From Oxyruncus cristatus (lineage: Eukaryota; Chordata; Aves; Passeriformes; Cotingidae): a stretch of DNA of 64,000 nucleotides. The notes beneath the pieces were generated by a model. It did no database searches, was not told the origin of the DNA, and worked only from the letters and a program-made list of their open reading frames with translations. Numbering within the stretch: the stretch's first letter is position 1; each line of letters opens with the position of its first letter. Positions 62,221 through 64,000 of the stretch are shown here, piece after piece. The DNA is taken from NCBI GenBank assembly GCA_013399855.1, contig VXAY01005269.1:1008398-1072397 (forward strand), in the 5' to 3' direction. Made by a program: the position numbers and the translations under genes.

Positions 62221-64000
62221 TCACAGAATCACACAGAATCAACCAGGTTGGAAAAGACCTCTGAGATCACTGAGTCCAACCCATGAACCAATACCACCCT
62301 GTACACTAGACCACGGCACTAAGTGCCATATCCAATCTCTTCTTAAATACCTCCAGGGACAATGACTCCACCACCTCCCTGGGCAGCTGATTCCAATATC
62401 TGATCACTTTCTCTGTAAAGAATCTTTTTCTAATATCCAACCTAAACCTCCCCTGGCGCAGCTTAAGACTGTGGCCTCTTGTCCTACTGCTGATTGCCTG
62501 GGAGAAGAGACAGATCCCCACCTCACTCCAACATCCTCTCAGGGAGTTGTAGAGAGCAATAAGGTCTCCCCCGAGCCTGCTCTTCTCCAGGCTCAGCAGT
62601 CCCAGCTCCCTCAGCCTCTCCTCATAGGACTTGTGCTCGAGTACCTTCACCAGCCTCATTGCGCTTCTTTGGACACTCCTAAACTGTCCCTCCTAAACTG
62701 AGGGGCCCAGAACAGGACACAGTACTCAAGGTGCAGCCTAACTAGTGTTGAGTACAATGGCAGAATCACTGCTCTGTTATCGCTGGCCACACTATTCCTG
62801 ATATAGGCCAGGATGCCATCGGCCTTCTTGGTCACCTGGGCAGACTGTTGACTCATGTTCGGCTTCCTGTTGATTAGAACCCCCAGATCCCTCTTCTCCT
62901 CGTTGCTCTCCAGCCACTCTGTCCCCAGCCTGTAGCGCTGCATGGGGCCGTTGTGGCCAAAGTGCAGGACTCAGCACTTGGCCTTGTTAAACATCATACC
63001 TTTGGATTCAGCCCATTTATCCAGCCTGTCCAGGTCCCTCCAGCAGATCGACTCTCCCCCCCATTTTGGTGTCATTTGCAAATTTACTGATGGTGGACTC
63101 AATCCTCTCATCCAGATCATCAATAAAGATGTTAAACAGAACTGGGCCCAACTCTGATCCCTGGGGGACACCACTAGTGACCGGCCACGAACTGGATGCA
63201 TCCCCGTTCACCACCACTCTCTGGGCCTGGCCATCAGCCAGTTCCTAACCCAGCACAGAGTGCCCCTGTCCAAGCCCTGGGCTGCCAGCCTTTCCAGTAG
63301 TATTCTGTGGGAGACGGTGTCAAAGGCTTTGCTGAAGTCCAGATAGACACATCCACAGCCTTCCCCTCATCCACCAGGTGGTTCACCTGGTCATAAAAGG
63401 AGACCAGATTGGTCAGGCAGGACCTGCTCCTCCTAACCCCGTGCTGGCTGGGTCTGATCCCCTGTCCATTCTGCAGGTGCCATGTGATCTCACTTAGCAT
63501 GATCTGTTCCATAACCCTGCTGGGCACCAAAATCAGGCTGGCAGGCCTGTAGTTTCACAGGTCCTCCTTCTAGCCCTTCTTGTGGCTAGGCATCACATTA
63601 TCCAGCTTCCAATCATCTGGGACCTCCCTGGTGAGGCAGGATTGATGATAAATGATGGAGAGCCGCTTGGGGAGCTCTTCTGCCAGGTCCCTCATCACCT
63701 CTAGGATGGATCCCATCTGGTCCCATAGATCTGTGAGGATCCAAGTGACTCAGCAGGTCACTAAGTTCTTCCTCCTGGATAACAGGGAGGCTATTTGGCT
63801 CCCCGTCACTGTCTACCAGCCCAGGGATCCAGTTGTCTTGAGGACAACCTGTCTTGTTGAAAACTGAGGCAACTGAGAGATCTTCCAGACAAATCTTTTT
63901 CTTGAGTGTCATTTGCCTGTCTCTCTGGTCCAGGGTCTCATACCTGTTCTTTAAGGCCACCTGGAGAGGTGATGGGAGTTGGGAGGTGATTCTTTTACCC
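62221..64000 (-). mobile_element. CR1 LINE, longest copy, runs off the right edge
   Basis: The inverted tail (TCACAGAATCACACAGAATC) leads into the 3' UTR and then, on the minus strand, a colinear ORF2 from its C-terminus back through all RT blocks and into the endonuclease-RT linker at the window end. No large internal deletion is seen, so more of the element probably lies beyond 64000. The tail subtype equals that of the copies at 20.0 and 32.0 kb. Confidence 0.96.
62306..63960 (-). pseudogene. CR1 ORF2 (reverse transcriptase), broken into several frames
   Basis: In coding order: linker piece 63960-63613 (LSDLLSHLDPHRSMGPDGIH), RT start 63530-63234 (EITWHLQNGQGIRPSQHG, SCLTNLVSFYDQ), RT middle 63217-63017 ([20 protein letters not shown], then [10 protein letters not shown] at the active site, where the family has F-A-D-D), post-RT piece 62943-62656 ([18 protein letters not shown]) and C-terminus 62659-62306 ([20 protein letters not shown]). 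The first catalytic block (LDFSKAFDT in the family) is out of frame, within about 63320-63355. Several frameshifts and one changed catalytic Asp (D to N) make it inactive, but decay is modest. Confidence 0.9.

Larger units (their letters stand above)
44081..64000 (-). other. ZNF385D: ZNF385D intron, 5' of the exon (partial)
   Basis: The preceding exon should end in the C-x2-C half of the first zinc finger (Cys-Asn-Ile-Cys type followed by NSD). I could not find it between here and the right edge, so this intron is at least about 20 kb. It contains the densest CR1 cluster of the window, at 57-64 kb. Confidence 0.7.

Overview
The window looks like avian, probably passerine, nuclear DNA lying almost wholly inside very large introns of one gene, ZNF385D, read on the minus strand. 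Three things support a bird. All recent repeats are CR1 retrotransposon fragments, several ending in the typical bird CR1 tail (ATTCTATG-type 8-mers). A tRNA-Ile-headed SINE with a CR1 tail resembles the songbird family TguSINE1. The background is AT-rich and gene-poor. No bacterial operons, CRISPR arrays, tRNA/rRNA genes or intact viral genes were seen.

The only convincing coding sequence is one 163-bp internal exon at 43884-44046 (minus). It encodes 54 residues plus one base, including the two zinc-binding histidines of a U1-like C2H2 finger and the lysine-rich and Ser/Thr-rich linker that follows. The donor is weak and is followed by a long U/G-rich tract. An in-frame stop lies just past the exon edge. 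The neighbouring ZNF385D exons were not found, so the flanking introns are at least about 43.9 kb (3' side) and 20 kb (5' side).

Layout: 1-7.1 kb unique intron; 7.1 kb the SINE; 7.3-20 kb unique intron with a possible ancient CR1 relic near 16 kb; 20.0-20.5 kb CR1 (-); 22.6, 27.9 and 32.0 kb CR1 3' stubs; 33.1-33.6 kb an old CR1 of the L3 type (-); 37.8-39.8 kb two head-to-tail CR1 copies (+); 40.4 kb an L2-like 3' end (+); 43.8-44.05 kb the exon and its splice signals; 44-52.7 kb unique intron with simple repeats; 52.7 kb CR1 (-); 57.2-58.7 kb a long CR1 (-) with an internal deletion; 59.3-59.7 kb CR1 (+); 60.7-61.3 kb a pyrimidine-rich L2-like relic (+); 62.2-64.0 kb a long CR1 (-) that runs off the right edge.

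No new genetic system was found. The most interesting points are the split zinc finger with its weak donor and U-rich tract, the chimeric CR1 pair, the inverted CR1 cluster in a transcribed intron, several unique blocks that look like conserved non-coding elements, and a few GC-richer segments of unknown origin.
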